From an uncultured Ruminococcus sp. (GTDB lineage Bacteria; Bacillota; Clostridia; Oscillospirales; Ruminococcaceae), in NCBI GenBank assembly GCA_910576995.1, contig CAJTLC010000013.1, positions 1 to 64,000 on the forward strand: DNA of 64,000 nt, read 5' to 3'. Shown one piece after another: positions 42,247 to 52,452 of the stretch (its first letter is position 1; each line of letters begins with the position of its first letter). Position numbers and translations under genes: made by a program. Below the pieces are notes generated by a model, which was not told where the DNA came from, did no database searches, and saw only the letters and a program-made list of their open reading frames with translations.

Positions 42247-43908
42247 TTATTTGTTGATTATCGCTCCCTTATCGGCAGAAGAAACCATAGCCGCATAACG
42301 CTTGAGATAGCCCGTAATATTCTCCTTTTTCTTGATAGGCATTGTCTTTCTGCGTTCTGCGAGTTCTTCGTCGGAAACTTCGAGAGTGATGCTGTAGTTC
42401 GGGATATCGATAGAAATAATATCGCCGTCCTTAACATAAGCGATAGTACCGCCGTTAACGGCTTCAGGGGAAACATGACCGATAGCCGCGCCGCGGGTTG
42501 CGCCCGAAAATCTGCCGTCGGTGATAAGCGCAACGGTCGAGCCGAGACCTGCTCCCTGAATCGCAGAAGTGGGGGAGAGCATCTCTCTCATTCCCGGACC
42601 GCCTGCGGGACCCTCATAGCGAATAACAACAACGTCGCCAGCCTTGATTCCGCCCTCGTAGATGACCTTGATAGCTTCCTCTTCGCTGTCGAATACGCGC
42701 GCAGGACCTTTATGAACGAGCATTTCCGGAGCGACCGCGCTTCTCTTGACAACGCATCTGTCGGGAGCAAGATTTCCGCGCAGAACTGCAATTCCGCCCG
42801 TTTCGCTGTAGGGATTATCAATGGGGCGGATAGTTTCGGGATCTTTATTTATGCAGCCCGAAATATTCTCGCCGACAGTCTTTCCCGTAACAGTCATGCA
42901 GTCGGTATTGATAAGATTTTTCTTGGAAAGCTCGTTGAGGACTGCATATACGCCGCCTGCCTCGTTGAGATCTTCCATATAAGTATGACCTGCGGGAGCG
43001 AGATGACAGAGATTCGGAGTTTTCGCGCTTATCTCGTTTGCGATATCGAGGTTGATATTTACTCCGCACTCGTTTGCGATAGCGGGGAGATGAAGCATAC
43101 TGTTGGTCGAGCAGCCGAGAGCCATATCCGCTGTGAGAGCGTTAATAAACGCCTTTTCCGTCATGATATCGAGCGGACGGATATTCTGTCTGTAAAGCTC
43201 CATGACCTGCATACCGGCCATTTTTGCAAGCTTTATCCTTTCCGAATAAACGGCAGGGATAGTGCCGTTGCCCTTGAGTCCCATGCCAAGAACTTCCGTG
43301 AGGCAGTTCATGGAATTCGCAGTGTACATTCCCGAACATGAACCGCAAGTCGGGCAGGCGTTGTTTTCGTATTCCTCGACGTCCTCGATCGACATCTTGC
43401 CTGCCGTATAAGCTCCGACAGCTTCGAACATGGACGAAAGAGACGTTTTCTTGCCCTTGACATGACCTGCAAGCATAGGGCCTCCGCTTACGAAAATAGT
43501 CGGAACGTTGATTCTTGCCGCCGCCATAAGAAGTCCCGGAACGTTCTTATCGCAGTTGGGTATCATGACGAGAGCGTCGAAATGATGCGCAAGAGCCATA
43601 CATTCTGTAGAATCCGCAATAAGATCGCGCGTTACGAGGGAATATTTCATTCCCTGATGTCCCATGGCGATACCGTCGCATACAGCGATAGCAGGGAATA
43701 CAACAGGCGTACCGCCGTTCATGGCAACGCCGAGCTTTACGGCTTCAACTATCTTATCTATATTCATATGCCCCGGTACTATCTCGTTATACGACGAAAC
43801 AATGCCGACGAGAGGGCGTTTCATTTCCTCTTTAGTGTGTCCGAGCGCATTGAAAAGGGAACGCTGCGACGCCTTTTCAACACCCTCGCAAAAATAATTT
43901 CCGCTCAT
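42247..43908 (-). CDS. ilvD: Dihydroxy-acid dehydratase
   Basis: A 553-residue [Fe-S] enzyme that dehydrates dihydroxy acids to the 2-keto acids of valine and isoleucine. Signatures [18 protein letters not shown] and [18 protein letters not shown] carry two cluster Cys residues, and the C-terminal part has [23 protein letters not shown]. First gene of the ilvD-to-ridA group; a terminator lies upstream after ilvC. I see no convincing promoter in 43909-44050, although TGACATATGTCA is a 12-bp palindrome there. Confidence 0.97.
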   Translation of the reverse strand: MSGNYFCEGVEKASQRSLFNALGHTKEEMKRPLVGIVSSYNEIVPGHMNIDKIVEAVKLGVAMNGGTPVVFPAIAVCDGIAMGHQGMKYSLVTRDLIADSTECMALAHHFDALVMIPNCDKNVPGLLMAAARINVPTIFVSGGPMLAGHVKGKKTSLSSMFEAVGAYTAGKMSIEDVEEYENNACPTCGSCSGMYTANSMNCLTEVLGMGLKGNGTIPAVYSERIKLAKMAGMQVMELYRQNIRPLDIMTEKAFINALTADMALGCSTNSMLHLPAIANECGVNINLDIANEISAKTPNLCHLAPAGHTYMEDLNEAGGVYAVLNELSKKNLINTDCMTVTGKTVGENISGCINKDPETIRPIDNPYSETGGIAVLRGNLAPDRCVVKRSAVAPEMLVHKGPARVFDSEEEAIKVIYEGGIKAGDVVVIRYEGPAGGPGMREMLSPTSAIQGAGLGSTVALITDGRFSGATRGAAIGHVSPEAVNGGTIAYVKDGDIISIDIPNYSITLEVSDEELAERRKTMPIKKKENITGYLKRYAAMVSSADKGAIINK

Positions 43909-44053
43909 TTTAATTCACCTTTTTTATCTCTTTATATCTATATTATTGTAAAGGCAATACCGCACAAAGCAAATCTGACGGCGTTGCGCGTCATCTTGTA
44001 TAAAATTCCCTTGACATATGTCATACTAATCTTTGAGCGGTGCTGCCTAAAAA

Positions 44054-44084
44054 CGCTGCTAACCCGAAAAATCGGGAAAGCAGC
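44054..44084 (-). terminator. Terminator after ilvC
   Basis: Minus strand CGCTGCTTTCCCGA pairs with TCGGGTTAGCAGCG, then TTTTTAGG. A second small stem (TCCGATT/AATCGGA) lies before it. It separates ilvBNC from ilvD. Confidence 0.8.
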
Positions 44085-44131
44085 GAGTACATTCCGATTA
44101 TTCAATCGGAGAATATTTAATTATAAAGTAA

Positions 44132-45193
<1,062 letters not shown>

Positions 45194-45230
45194 TTAATTT
45201 ATGTAATTGCTGAAAAGCAATTATAATCTG

Positions 45231-45737
45231 TTATTTTGCGGTTTTAAGGCAGTTGTCGCCGCGTTCTATGGCAACCATGCCCGTGCGGCACATCTCCATG
45301 ATGCCGTATGGTTTCATAAGCTCGATGAAAGCGTCGATCTTCGAAGTTTCGCCCGTCAATTCGCAGATAAGAGCCGTAGGGGAATAATCGACGATCTTCG
45401 AGCGGAATATTTCAACCGCCGTCATGATATCCTGACGAGTTTCAGGCGTGTTTCTTATTTTAATGAGAAGCAGTTCCCGAATAACGGTTTCGTGGCGGTC
45501 GAGGACTTCAACCTCCTTGACGTCGTGAAGCTTCTGAAGCTGGCGGACGATACGCTCCTTTATATCTGAATCGCCGTGAAAGACAACGGTGATTCGTGAA
45601 AATCCGCTCGATTCCGTCTCGCCCACCGTAAGGCAGTCGATATTGAATCCGCGCCGCGTGAACATTCCCGAAACGCGCGACAAAACGCCGCTTATGTTGG
45701 AAACTATAACTCCGATAACATACTGATTATTTTCCAT
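45231..45737 (-). CDS. ilvN: Acetolactate synthase small (regulatory) subunit
   Basis: A 168-residue protein with an N-terminal ACT domain (about 5-75; VIVSNISGVLSRVSGMFTRRGFNIDCLTVG) and the C-terminal domain characteristic of this subunit (about 85-160). It binds valine and confers feedback control on IlvB. Start at the ATG 45737 with GAGGTG upstream, nine bases inside the longest frame. The gene is 8 bp after ilvB. Confidence 0.96.
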   Translation of the reverse strand: MENNQYVIGVIVSNISGVLSRVSGMFTRRGFNIDCLTVGETESSGFSRITVVFHGDSDIKERIVRQLQKLHDVKEVEVLDRHETVIRELLLIKIRNTPETRQDIMTAVEIFRSKIVDYSPTALICELTGETSKIDAFIELMKPYGIMEMCRTGMVAIERGDNCLKTAK

Positions 45738-45747
45738 GCCGTTCACC

Positions 45748-47487
45748 TCACTTTATCTCTGTAATAATGTCCTCGATAGAGCCTCCCGGAGGAAGCATGG
45801 GGAGAACGAATTCGTTGCAGTCTATAACGCAGTCAAGAATGAACGTGCCTTTGTATGCAAACGCCTGCTCGGCGGCATCTTCAAGTTCCTGCGCAGTCGA
45901 AACTCTCACGCCCTTTGCTCCGAACGCTTCCGCAAGCTTGACGAAATCCGTCTTGCGCGCAAGAGTAGTATTCGAATAATGCTTATCGAAAAACAACGTC
46001 TGCCACTGACGAACCATTCCGAGAACGCCGTTGTTCATTATAACGATGACAAGCGGCGTGTTCTGCGAAACAGCCGTAGCGAGTTCGTTGAGATTCATTC
46101 CGAAGCTGCCGTCGCCTGTGAAGAGGATGCTGCGTCTGCCCTGAGCTGCGGAAGCTCCGATAGCCGCGCCCATGCCGTAACCCATAGTTCCAAGACCGCC
46201 GCTTGTGAGGAAAGTTCTCGGATTCCTGAACGGATAACGCTGAGCCGTCCACATCTGATGCTGTCCTACGTCGGTCACGATAATGTCATGTTCGTCGGCT
46301 TTTTGGCTGATAATATCTATTATTGTGTAAGGCACAAGGCGTTCTGATGCGGGGATTCCCGTCATGGGGCATGGAGAAGTGCAGTTTCCGCATTTTTTCT
46401 CAAAAACTGCGGCAGCCGCGCTTTCGAGACGTCTCTGCTCTTCTGCGCGAAGTTCCTCGATACGCTTGTCCCATTCGGGGCGTTCAACCTTGGAAACCAT
46501 AGGTATAAGGCGGAAAAGAGCGTCTCTTATATCGCCCGAAACCGCAAGATCGGAAGAAATATTCTTATCCAGTTCCGCGGAATCTATATCTATGTGGATT
46601 ATTTTGAAATTCTTGCTGAAACGCTTTTTGTCGCCCGTCGCTCTGTCGGAGAATCTCGCTCCGAGAGCGATGACAAGATCGGCTTCGTCCTGAGCGACCG
46701 ATGATGCATAATGACCGTGCATACCGTTCATGCCGAGGAATCGCGGATGATCGGAGGGAACTGCCGAAAGTCCCATAAGCGAGCATCCCATAGGCGCGTC
46801 GATTTTTTCGGCAAGGGCGAGCAGCTCATTGGCGGCTTTTCCCGAAATAATTCCGCCGCCGAAATAAATATAGGGACGTTTTGCCTCCCTGATCATTTCC
46901 GCCGCCTGTTTAAGAGCAAGATCGGAAGCGAAATTGAGGGGATAGGGGCGAACGGGTTCTTTTTTCGGCTCGAATTCGCAAGTGCCTGTCTGGATATCCT
47001 TAGGAATATCTACCAGAACAGGTCCGGGTCTGCCCGATTTTGCGATCTTGAACGCGGTACGGAGAGTATCCGCAAGTTCGCGTATATCCTGAACGATGAA
47101 ATTATGTTTCGTAACGGGCATTGTGATTCCTACGATATCTACTTCCTGAAAGCTGTCCCTGCCGATAAGACTTGTGGGAACGTTGCCTGTTATAGCCACC
47201 ATGGGTACGGAATCGAGATAAGCCGTAGCGATACCCGTTACAAGATTGGTTGCACCGGGACCAGAAGTTGCAATACATACTCCGACTTTTCCCGTCGCTC
47301 TTGCATAACCGTCGGCGGCGTGGGAAGCGCCCTGCTCGTGAGCGGTAAGGATGTGATTTATACGGCTGCTGTTGAGGTACAGCTCGTCGAAAATGTTGAT
47401 AGCCTGACCGCCGGGATAACCGAAAACAGTATCGCAGCCCTGTTCTATCAAAGTTTCAACAATAATTTTGGCTCCTGATATTTTCAT
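45748..47487 (-). CDS. ilvB: Acetolactate synthase large (catalytic) subunit
   Basis: A 579-residue thiamine-diphosphate enzyme making acetolactate/acetohydroxybutyrate. VFGYPGGQAINIFDEL, THEQGASHAADGYAR-like HEQGASHAADGYARATG with the catalytic Glu, and the ThDP-Mg site GDGSFGMNLNELATA with downstream NN are visible. The start at 47487 has AAAGGA at nine bases; the frame to 47541 lies inside the attenuator and is rejected. Under control of the leader peptide and terminator described at 47509-47764. Confidence 0.97.
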   Translation of the reverse strand: MKISGAKIIVETLIEQGCDTVFGYPGGQAINIFDELYLNSSRINHILTAHEQGASHAADGYARATGKVGVCIATSGPGATNLVTGIATAYLDSVPMVAITGNVPTSLIGRDSFQEVDIVGITMPVTKHNFIVQDIRELADTLRTAFKIAKSGRPGPVLVDIPKDIQTGTCEFEPKKEPVRPYPLNFASDLALKQAAEMIREAKRPYIYFGGGIISGKAANELLALAEKIDAPMGCSLMGLSAVPSDHPRFLGMNGMHGHYASSVAQDEADLVIALGARFSDRATGDKKRFSKNFKIIHIDIDSAELDKNISSDLAVSGDIRDALFRLIPMVSKVERPEWDKRIEELRAEEQRRLESAAAAVFEKKCGNCTSPCPMTGIPASERLVPYTIIDIISQKADEHDIIVTDVGQHQMWTAQRYPFRNPRTFLTSGGLGTMGYGMGAAIGASAAQGRRSILFTGDGSFGMNLNELATAVSQNTPLVIVIMNNGVLGMVRQWQTLFFDKHYSNTTLARKTDFVKLAEAFGAKGVRVSTAQELEDAAEQAFAYKGTFILDCVIDCNEFVLPMLPPGGSIEDIITEIK

Positions 47488-47508
47488 ATGATATTTTCCT
47501 TTACAATT

Positions 47509-47538
47509 AAAATAAGCTCCCGACATTCTGCCGAGAGC
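47509..47538 (-). terminator. ilvB attenuator terminator
   Basis: Minus strand GCTCTCGGCA pairs over ten bases with TGTCGGGAGC around GAA, then TTATTTT, ending 22 nt before the ilvB start. TTCTGCCCGA inside the leader peptide coding region (47590-47599) can instead pair with TCGGCAGAA of the terminator's left arm. Confidence 0.8.
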
Positions 47539-47572
47539 CAAGCTTCATTGCTGTCACGTTAAAGAGACCGTT

Positions 47573-47677
47573 TCAAGCATGAACACCATTCGGGCAGAAT
47601 GAAAAACGACGGCAGCCGCTAATGACTGCGCCGACGATAATGACGATACAGGAAATTATAACATTGACTGCTCTCAT
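47573..47677 (-). CDS. ilvB leader peptide, 34 residues, rich in Val and Ile
   Basis: Read on the minus strand from the ATG at 47677 (AAGGAGCGG upstream) to TGA at 47573. Eleven of the first nineteen residues are Val or Ile (VNVIISCIVIIVGAVI), none is Leu. Position between the promoter at 47736 and the attenuator at 47509, and a pairing partner for the antiterminator within its 3' part, fit translation-coupled attenuation by Val-tRNA/Ile-tRNA supply, as in ilvGMEDA/ilvB leaders of enterobacteria. Too short for most gene finders. Confidence 0.8.
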   Translation of the reverse strand: MRAVNVIISCIVIIVGAVISGCRRFSFCPNGVHA

Positions 47678-47735
47678 TACGATCCGCTCCTTATATGATG
47701 CCGATAAATGATTTTATCTGCCTGCTAATAAGTAT

Positions 47736-47764
47736 ATTATAACACTTTGATTTAGTAAAATCAA
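47736..47764 (-). promoter_or_regulatory. ilvB operon promoter
   Basis: Minus strand TTGATT (47764-47759), 17-bp spacer, TATAAT (47741-47736), about 60 bp before the leader peptide start. Confidence 0.75.
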
Positions 47765-47818
47765 TAAGGAGCGGAACATTTTATTTCGTTTTGTTAATTC
47801 TGCATATATTTAACAACA

Positions 47819-49492
47819 TTACGAATTAACTTTCTCACTATTGAGCATAACATTAACTGCCGAAGCAAGGGCTTTCATTGAAGAAACGATGATATCGTTG
47901 TCAATTCCAGTACCCCAGTAGCTTTGTCCGTCGGAAATGATCTCGATATACGAAACAGCCTTTGAAGCCGAGCCGATCTCCAGCGCGTGTTCCGTATAGG
48001 TGTTGATGCTGAAATCAAGACCCGTATAAGATTTTATAGCATTGCAAACTGCGTCAAGACGACCGTTTCCGCTGTTTGAAGCCATTGCTCGCTTGCCGTT
48101 GAATTCAAGAGTTACAGAAGCTTCGATACCGTCGCACTGAACATAGTGGGCTTCGAGGATGTTAAGCGGCGACGCGATGTCCACATAATTGCTCTTGAAA
48201 ATTTCATAAACTTCGTCGGGAAGAAGTTCCTTATGCTTGTGATCGGATACGCTCTTGACCTTATATCCGACAACTTCGCGCATTTTTTTAGGCAGATCGT
48301 AACCGAATCTGGTTTCGAGAATATAGCCGATTCCGCCCTTGCCGGACTGACTGTTTATCCTGATAACATCGGCGGAATATTCACGTCCGAGATCTTCGGG
48401 ATCAATAGGCAGATAGGGAACTGTCCAATGCTCCGTATGTCCCTCTTCGCGCCATTTCATACCCTTTGCAATAGCGTCCTGATGAGAGCCGCTGAACGCC
48501 GCGAAAACGAGTTTTCCCGTATATGGAGAACGCTCGTAAACGCTCATTCTCGTAACTCTCGTGTACAATTCGGTTATTGCAGGAATATCGCTGAGATCGA
48601 GTTCCGGATCGACGCCCTGAGAATACATATTCATCGCAAGAGTGATGATATCTACATTTCCCGTGCGTTCGCCGTTTCCGAAGAGAGTTCCCTCAACTCT
48701 GTCCGCACCTGCCAGCAATCCCATTTCCGTATCGGCAACAGCGCAGCCGCGGTCGTTGTGAGGATGAAGCGAAATTATAACGTTTTCGCGATATTTTATA
48801 TTGTCGCACATATATTCTATCTGGTTGGCATAAACGTGAGGCATCGAAAGCTGAACAGTTACAGGGAGATTCAGAATGACCTTATCATCGGGAGTTGGCT
48901 GCCATATATCAAGAACGGCGTTGCTTATCTCCAGCGCAAATTCGGGTTCTGTTCCGGTAAAGCTTTCGGGGGAATATTCAAAGCGGAAATTGCCCTCGTA
49001 CTTTTCGCGGTATTCCTTGCAGAGTTTCGCGCCTGTTACGGCGATATCAATGATCTCTTCCTTGGATTTGCGGAAAACCTGTTCGCGCTGGGCAAGGCTG
49101 GTCGAGTTATAAAGATGAACGATAGCGTTTTTGCAGCCTTTCAAAGCCTCGAATGTTTTCTGGATTATATGTTCGCGGGACTGCGTGAGAACCTGTATGG
49201 TAACGTCGTCTGGGATCATATCCTGCTCGATAAGAGTGCGGCAGAATTCGTATTCCGTTTCGGAAGCGGCAGGAAATCCGATCTCTATCTCCTTGAACCC
49301 GATATCCACAAGCAGCTTGAAAAATTCCAGTTTTTCGCTGAGACTCATGGGAATGATAAGAGCCTGATTTCCGTCGCGGAGATCGACGCTGCACCATACG
49401 GGAGCTTTGTCGATATAGGATTTTTTCGTCCATTTCATCTCGGTTTTCGGGGCTTCAAAAAATTGTCTTGTATATTTTTCTGCGTTTTTCAT
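47819..49492 (-). CDS. leuA: 2-isopropylmalate synthase (long form)
   Basis: A 557-residue LeuA type 2 enzyme, first committed step of leucine synthesis. The HMGL-like TIM barrel begins with WCSVDLRDGNQALIIP and has LHPHNDRGCAVADTEMGLLAGADRVEGTLFGNGERTG (metal His and Glu; motif spread over residues about 240-280), and a C-terminal regulatory leucine-binding domain (about 430-555). Start ATG at 49492, after AAAGGTG. It is preceded by a T-box leader and followed by the ilvB promoter, so it is a separate transcript. Confidence 0.96.
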   Translation of the reverse strand: MKNAEKYTRQFFEAPKTEMKWTKKSYIDKAPVWCSVDLRDGNQALIIPMSLSEKLEFFKLLVDIGFKEIEIGFPAASETEYEFCRTLIEQDMIPDDVTIQVLTQSREHIIQKTFEALKGCKNAIVHLYNSTSLAQREQVFRKSKEEIIDIAVTGAKLCKEYREKYEGNFRFEYSPESFTGTEPEFALEISNAVLDIWQPTPDDKVILNLPVTVQLSMPHVYANQIEYMCDNIKYRENVIISLHPHNDRGCAVADTEMGLLAGADRVEGTLFGNGERTGNVDIITLAMNMYSQGVDPELDLSDIPAITELYTRVTRMSVYERSPYTGKLVFAAFSGSHQDAIAKGMKWREEGHTEHWTVPYLPIDPEDLGREYSADVIRINSQSGKGGIGYILETRFGYDLPKKMREVVGYKVKSVSDHKHKELLPDEVYEIFKSNYVDIASPLNILEAHYVQCDGIEASVTLEFNGKRAMASNSGNGRLDAVCNAIKSYTGLDFSINTYTEHALEIGSASKAVSYIEIISDGQSYWGTGIDNDIIVSSMKALASAVNVMLNSEKVNS

Positions 49493-49528
49493 CTTTATCA
49501 CCTTTCCTCAAACAAGTTTTATGCAGAC

Positions 49529-49807
49529 AAAAAAATCTCTCCCACGCCCTATGGCATGGAAGAGACGAAATTTTATATTCCGTGGTACCACTCTTCTTGG
49601 CGCATGAAAATGCACCCGCTCATCTGCATCATCTAACGCATATCTCTGTAACGGGAGAATCCGTTCAAATTTACTTAACGGCATATAATACGCCGCCGTT
49701 CAACCGACTGCTCGGGGAGGAGCTATAACCTGCTTCCGTTTATCGGCTTTCACCGCCGCCGACTCTCTGAAAACTCAACAGGCTTTATTTCCCTTCATCG
49801 CATTTAC
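49529..49807 (-). promoter_or_regulatory. T-box riboswitch of leuA (CTC, leucine specifier)
   Basis: On the minus strand the leader contains the T-box sequence AGTGGTACCACGG (around 49593-49581), preceded by the Stem I region with AGAGAGTCGG and a specifier-loop segment ATAGCTCCTC whose CTC (49722-49720) encodes leucine. After the T-box comes a terminator (49565-49529; stem with GCGTGGGAGAGA, then TTTTTTT) that would be replaced by the antiterminator when uncharged tRNA-Leu binds. The specifier is assigned by position in the loop and agrees with the gene controlled. Confidence 0.88.
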
Positions 49808-49813
49808 AAATTT

Positions 49814-49842
49814 ATTATACTTCATTGATTTTGAAATGTCAA
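49814..49842 (-). promoter_or_regulatory. leuA promoter
   Basis: Minus strand TTGACA (49842-49837), 17-bp spacer, TATAAT (49819-49814), directly upstream of the T-box leader. Confidence 0.92.
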
Positions 49843-49879
49843 TAGTTTTTTGAAAGATTTAAGTTTTAATCAAACCCGT

Positions 49880-50440
49880 TCAGGAATCAGCGGGCGTCAT
49901 GAGTTTGTCTATGTTGATCTCAAGTTCGCCGTTATAAATTCCAACTGGTATAGGCGTATCAAAAGTGTAGATATTCGGGAAATCGTTTTGCTCGAAGAAG
50001 TAAACCATAACCCTTTTATACAGCGTATCGACTATCCAGTATTCACGAACTCCGCTTTCTGAATACAGCGCGAGTTTGCGTATAAAGTCGTCGGAACGAT
50101 TGGTTGAAGTTATCTCAACAACAAGATCGGGCGCGCCGTTATACTTTTGATCGTCGAATTTATCGGGGTCGCAGGCGATAAAAATATCGGGCTGAACGAC
50201 CGTATCGAAGCTTAGCTGCACGTCTGTCGGGGCAGAAAATACCTCGCATCTGCCTTTTTTTCTTTTAATGAATTCTCTAAGTTTCCAAGATAGTTCGCCT
50301 GATATTCTTTGATGAACGATATTCGGCGCAGCAAGAGCGATGATCTCGCCCTTAATAAGTTCGTATCTCTCGGAGTTGCTTTCGGGTATCAGCGCGAAAA
50401 ATTCGTCGGCTGTGTATTTTTTCCCTTTTGGAATCGGCAT
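49880..50440 (-). CDS. Uma2-family (DUF820) restriction-fold nuclease-like protein
   Basis: A 186-residue protein of the Uma2 family, PD-(D/E)XK fold: ERYELIKGEIIALAAPN, TVVQPDIFIACDPDK (Asp), APDLVVEITSTN (acidic Glu) and EYWIVDTLYKRVMVY. The family is common in cyanobacteria and Bacillota but its biological role is unproven. I start at the ATG 50440, seven bases after GGAGG. It follows the TM2 gene by 14 bp. Confidence 0.88.
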   Translation of the reverse strand: MPIPKGKKYTADEFFALIPESNSERYELIKGEIIALAAPNIVHQRISGELSWKLREFIKRKKGRCEVFSAPTDVQLSFDTVVQPDIFIACDPDKFDDQKYNGAPDLVVEITSTNRSDDFIRKLALYSESGVREYWIVDTLYKRVMVYFFEQNDFPNIYTFDTPIPVGIYNGELEINIDKLMTPADS

Positions 50441-50454
50441 AATTATTCCTCCGT

Positions 50455-50664
50455 TCAAATATGAATCCTGTTGCCCTCTTTATCGTGAAAAACATTGCAG
50501 ATAACAAGTATGATATCGATGATCCAGCCGACTCCGCAAAGACCGCCGGTGAACATCCAGATAAGACCGCTTACAACTTTTCCGGCGTAAAATCTGTGTA
50601 TTCCGAGTTCGCCGAGAAAAATTACAAGAATCAGCGTTACAAGCCATGAGCGTGAAGATTTCAT
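50455..50664 (-). CDS. TM2-domain membrane protein
   Basis: A 69-residue protein with two membrane helices and the TM2 signature (LGELGIHRFYAGKVVSGLI, then GGLCGVGWIIDIILV). Start at 50664 with AAGGCGG upstream; the 111-residue frame extends into non-coding sequence. Function unknown; usually linked to membrane or cell-surface genes. Confidence 0.88.
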   Translation of the reverse strand: MKSSRSWLVTLILVIFLGELGIHRFYAGKVVSGLIWMFTGGLCGVGWIIDIILVICNVFHDKEGNRIHI

Positions 50665-50783
50665 ATTAAAACCGCCTTTCGAGCTTCGTTTATTTATATA
50701 AATTATATCATGATTTTGAAAATTATTCAATATTATACGACACATATTTATAAGAACTATTTTGAATATCGGTAATAAAATTA

Positions 50784-50813
50784 TTGACAAGAAAATATGG
50801 AATGTGATAAAAT
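50784..50813 (+). promoter_or_regulatory. Promoter of the AIM24-family gene
   Basis: TTGACA (50784-50789), 18-bp spacer, TAAAAT (50808-50813). Confidence 0.7.
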
Positions 50814-50874
50814 AAAACTGCGGAGAAAAATTCCGCGATGACAGCTCAGGATTGAGCAGATAGGAGATTTTTTT

Positions 50875-51549
50875 ATGACATATGAAATTATCGGGCAGAC
50901 AGTTCCCGCGGTCGAAGTTATGCTCGACTGCGGAGAATCCATGTACACGCAGCGCGGCGGAATGGTATGGCAGACCAACGGAATAAAAATGAATACCAAT
51001 GCGAGAGGCGGAATAGGACGCAGCCTCGGCAGAATTTTTACCGGCGAATCCATTTTTATGGCGAATTATACTTCCGAAGTTAACGGAGCGAAAATTGCGT
51101 TCGGTTCGACCGTTCCCGGATGCGTAGTTCCCGTTGATATTTCGCGCGGAGAAATGATAGTGCAGAAAGGCTCGTTTCTTTGCGCGCAGCAGAGCGTAGA
51201 CCTTAAAGCAACGTTTACGAAAAAATTCACATCTGGACTTTTTGGCGGCGAAGGATTCATTCTCCAGAGACTTTTCGGCAAGGGAATTGCTTTTCTCGAA
51301 GTTGACGGCGATAAGGTGGAGCGTTTTCTTGCTCCGGGCGAGGTTCTTAAGGTTGATACAGGAAACGTTGTTGCATTCGAGACGTCGGTATCGTATGATG
51401 TTGAGACAGTCAAGGGACTTGGTAATATCTTTTTCGGCGGCGAGGGACTTTTCCTTACTAAGCTGACAGGTCCGGGAAGAATTATTTTACAGACGCAGAA
51501 TTTCAATGATTTTGCAGGAAGAATAGTTTCGAGAGTTCCCAGAGGATAA
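50875..51549 (+). CDS. AIM24/TIGR00266-family protein
   Basis: A 224-residue beta-rich protein of the AIM24 family: MVWQTNGIKMNTNARGG near the N-terminus, then FTGESIFMANYTS, GSFLCAQQSVDL and GGEGLFLTKLTGPGRIILQ, the conserved closing motif. The repeated FFGGEGxF/LFGGEGF pattern is typical. The bacterial role is unknown. Coupled to the following metallo-hydrolase gene by a 1-bp gap. Confidence 0.93.
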   Translation: MTYEIIGQTVPAVEVMLDCGESMYTQRGGMVWQTNGIKMNTNARGGIGRSLGRIFTGESIFMANYTSEVNGAKIAFGSTVPGCVVPVDISRGEMIVQKGSFLCAQQSVDLKATFTKKFTSGLFGGEGFILQRLFGKGIAFLEVDGDKVERFLAPGEVLKVDTGNVVAFETSVSYDVETVKGLGNIFFGGEGLFLTKLTGPGRIILQTQNFNDFAGRIVSRVPRG

Positions 51550-51550
51550 T

Positions 51551-52336
51551 ATGGCAAGGATATATCCGTTATTCAGTTCCAGCAGGGGGAATTCCACATA
51601 TATCGGCAATGAAACGGCAGGATTCCTGATAGACTGCGGAGTTAGCTACAGACGGCTGACGGCGGCTCTGACGCTCAATCGTATACCGATATCTGCGGTA
51701 AAAGCCGTATTTATCACTCATGAACACAGCGATCATGTAAGCGGACTGAAAATGCTGACGAAGAATACTTCCGCAGCGGTTTACGGAAACAAGCGTACGC
51801 TTCAGCGGTTGTGCGACGGGGATAAGATAGCGCCTCATTCTGTGCTTATCGACATGAACGGCAGAAAGGTCGCCTGCGTCGATTATGAGATCAGCAGTTT
51901 TAATACTCCCCATGACGCTATCAATAGCTGCGGCTATAAAATACGAACCCCCGAAGGTTTTGACATAGCCGTATGCACTGATCTCGGTCATATTACCGAC
52001 GAGGTGAGGGAGAATCTGCTTGGCTGCAAAATGGTTCTTCTGGAATCGAATTACGATGAAAATATGCTGCGGCACGGACCTTATCCCTTGTATCTGAAAC
52101 AGCGTATTCTTTCCCCTATAGGACATTTATCCAACGACGACTGCGGAGAATTTGCCGCTGAACTTGTTGAAAACGGGGCGACGCATATTCTTCTCGGTCA
52201 TTTAAGTCAGGAGAATAACCGACCTGATACGGCGGATAAAACTGTTCAGCAGCATCTCGGAAAATTTGCTCGCGGCAAAGATTACATAATGGGCGTTGCT
52301 CCGGTGGAAACTGCCGGGGGAGCGGTATTGCTTTAA
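51551..52336 (+). CDS. MBL-fold metallo-hydrolase (YycJ/WalJ-like)
   Basis: A 261-residue beta-lactamase-fold hydrolase. Metal-binding motif FITHEHSDHVSGL (about 56-68), CTDLGHI with Asp, LESNYDENMLRHGPYP and LLGHLSQENN. This set is typical of YycJ, a predicted exonuclease linked to cell-wall or DNA repair in other Bacillota; the walRK-like genes are not here. AGAGG precedes the ATG, only 1 bp after the AIM24 stop. Confidence 0.9.
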   Translation: MARIYPLFSSSRGNSTYIGNETAGFLIDCGVSYRRLTAALTLNRIPISAVKAVFITHEHSDHVSGLKMLTKNTSAAVYGNKRTLQRLCDGDKIAPHSVLIDMNGRKVACVDYEISSFNTPHDAINSCGYKIRTPEGFDIAVCTDLGHITDEVRENLLGCKMVLLESNYDENMLRHGPYPLYLKQRILSPIGHLSNDDCGEFAAELVENGATHILLGHLSQENNRPDTADKTVQQHLGKFARGKDYIMGVAPVETAGGAVLL

Positions 52337-52348
52337 ACTGATATGAAA

Positions 52349-52374
52349 AAATCTCCTCGATTTCGGGGAGATTT
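52349..52374 (+). terminator. Terminator after the metallo-hydrolase
   Basis: AAATCTCC pairs with GGAGATTT across a 10-nt loop; weak T-tail. Confidence 0.65.
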
Positions 52375-52452
52375 ATCATTATTTTCGCTTTTGCTTTTGG
52401 GCGTTATTTAAGGGGCGTTATCTCCTTGAATCATGCCGCAAGGCATAAATGG

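Noticed and set aside
41992..43341. 449-codon plus-strand ORF opposite ilvD
   Set aside because: Fully antisense to ilvD with no domain; a shadow frame.
48146..49636. 496-codon plus-strand ORF opposite leuA
   Set aside because: It lies antisense to a clear leuA and runs into the T-box region; no ribosome-binding site or recognisable domain. A shadow of codon bias.
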